Both the position numbers and the translations under genes were made by a program. This document shows, piece by piece, positions 63,881-64,000 of a stretch of 64,000 nt of DNA. Where the stretch lies: contig NZ_FODT01000002.1 of the NCBI RefSeq assembly GCF_900110435.1, forward strand, positions 434,001-498,000, given 5' to 3'. Position 1 is the first letter of the stretch. Every line of letters starts with the position of its first letter. Under the pieces are notes generated by a model. That model ran no database searches, was not told where the DNA came from, and saw only the letters and a program-made list of their open reading frames with translations. The DNA comes from Rhodopseudomonas pseudopalustris. GTDB taxonomy: Bacteria; Pseudomonadota; Alphaproteobacteria; Rhizobiales; Xanthobacteraceae.

Positions 63881-64000
63881 TACGGCACCCTGGCGCGATT
63901 AGTGTGACTCAAAAGCCAATCGGCAGCTGCAATCCGGCAGGCATCCTCGCCAGCCTGCAGTTTTATCTTCCACGAATCAGCTTCCTGATTCACCTTTGTC

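Overview
The window is a chromosomal segment of a high-GC alphaproteobacterium. It most resembles Rhodopseudomonas palustris or a close Bradyrhizobium relative. This rests on recognised protein families (GapR/DUF2312, the cysteine-free 41-residue L36, three-subunit proton-translocating transhydrogenase with an aa3-type oxidase subunit IV gene in front, paired phasins, DUF1036, DUF1244), the tRNA-His with A73 and encoded CCA, and the palindromic intergenic repeats usual in that group. It is not based on a database match. There is no rRNA operon, CRISPR array or intact insertion sequence.

Layout. 1-4.3 kb: truncated polysaccharide flippase, then a split Aer-like receptor (soluble PAS protein overlapping a membrane MCP). 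4.3-12.2 kb: housekeeping and small-protein genes (YbaK deacylase, amidohydrolase behind a perfect palindrome, rpmJ, TPR protein, hydrolase, OsmC, pyk overlapping a DUF1036 gene, gapR). 12.2-19.3 kb: a peptidoglycan pair (L,D-transpeptidase and MepK-like endopeptidase), an NtrC-type regulator, and a TerC membrane protein with a structured leader candidate. 19.5-22.1 kb: M3 oligopeptidase and an AbrB-Doc toxin-antitoxin operon under a 39-bp palindrome. 22.4-25.6 kb: oxidase subunit IV and pntAA-pntAB-pntB. 25.6-31.5 kb: GrpB, VOC, cupin, rpsU, purE-purK, diguanylate cyclase. 31.3-41.6 kb: two DUF465 genes, an FAD oxidoreductase, a PAS-GGDEF-EAL protein, a PotGHI-type ABC transporter and AsmA. 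41.7-46.4 kb: scoA-scoB and a P-type cation ATPase. 46.4-50.1 kb: a secreted protein and a ferric-iron fbpA-fbpB pair. 50.3-55.7 kb: a compact operon of archaeal-type AMP phosphorylase, PRPP synthetase-like protein and beta-CASP nuclease, preceded by a perfect FNR/FixK box and a Crp/Fnr regulator gene. 55.7-60.7 kb: a very long PAS histidine kinase with degenerate ATP-binding motifs, and two phasins.

The clearest accessory region is 60,850-62,984. A tRNA-His gene is followed 2.1 kb later by a 49-nt near-identical copy of its own 3' end. Between the copies lie a low-GC single-membrane-pass protein of unknown function and a frameshifted terminase remnant, with no integrase. This looks like a small decayed integrative element carrying one intact cargo gene, and is the best candidate here for an undescribed function.

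Genes that probably work together: PAS protein and MCP (energy taxis); L,D-transpeptidase and MepK-like protein (making and cutting 3-3 cross-links); scoA and scoB; purE and purK; PotG-H-I; FbpA and FbpB; AMP phosphorylase, PRPP synthetase and beta-CASP nuclease (RNA and nucleotide recycling, probably at low oxygen).
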